A program made the position numbers and the translations under genes. 14,163 nucleotides of DNA from an uncultured Thomasclavelia sp. Lineage in GTDB: Bacteria; Bacillota_I; Bacilli_A; Erysipelotrichales; Coprobacillaceae. The number at the start of each line of letters is the position of its first letter. The first letter of the stretch is position 1. Location: the NCBI GenBank assembly GCA_910588165.1, contig CAJUOR010000049.1:1-14163 (forward strand), given 5' to 3'. The notes beneath the pieces were generated by a model. That model was not told the origin of the DNA. It was given only the letters and a program-made list of their open reading frames with translations, and did no database searches. Of the stretch, positions 14,109-14,163 are shown piece by piece.

Positions 14109-14163
14109 ACCTGACTTTGGTATCCAGCATTAAAATATAGTGATAGTTAAAAAAGCAGTAGAA

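Overview
The window is AT-rich bacterial chromosome that looks like a low-GC Bacillota. Reasons: strong purine-rich ribosome binding sites, TTGACA/TATAAT promoters, hairpin-plus-T-run terminators and Firmicutes-type versions of truB, ribF, rpsO and pnp. UGA is used as a stop (MerR gene, maf, leader ORF) and UGG codes for Trp, so the code is standard and this is not a mollicute with reassigned UGA. An Erysipelotrichia-like origin is my guess only. Nearly all of the window is genes. I see no tRNA, rRNA, CRISPR array, insertion sequence or prophage gene.

Layout. 1-69 (-): first codons of a CNNM/CorC-type membrane protein. 381-1316 (+): PfkB-family sugar/nucleoside kinase with its own promoter and terminator. 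1475-1885 (+): MerR-family regulator with a self-directed 19-bp-spacer promoter. 2074-3860 (-): a coupled pair, TtcA-like tRNA thiolation enzyme and M42 metallopeptidase. 3967-5742 (+): truB, broken by one extra base, coupled to ribF. 5827-6663 (+): EamA-type transporter. 6671-7087 (+): rpsO with a structured leader. 7124-8514 (+): a stand-alone EctB-type aminotransferase. 8544-10044 (+): mgtE preceded by a 28-codon upstream ORF. 10082-14053 (+): pnp, maf and phosphofructokinase.

How it fits together. The backbone is the common Bacillota order truB-ribF-rpsO-pnp (tRNA modification, flavin cofactors, ribosomal protein S15, mRNA decay). Here it is interrupted by an EamA transporter, an EctB-type enzyme and mgtE. 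Almost every gene or pair has its own promoter and terminator, so the region is a string of short transcription units. Two terminators (after mgtE and after pfk) use the end of the coding sequence as their left arm.

Most of the window is housekeeping, and I do not see a large unknown system. The best candidate for something undescribed is the mgtE leader. It is a short ORF with a good ribosome binding site, an acidic/proline stretch, a stop overlapping the mgtE start, and base-pairing that could link its translation to the mgtE ribosome binding site. It suggests a Mg2+-sensing leader peptide in place of the usual M-box riboswitch. Other points worth a look are the truB frameshift, a RibF whose SSTxIR arginine is replaced, a phosphofructokinase with mixed ATP/PPi signature residues, an AdhR/NmlR-like regulator with no visible target, and the orphan EctB.
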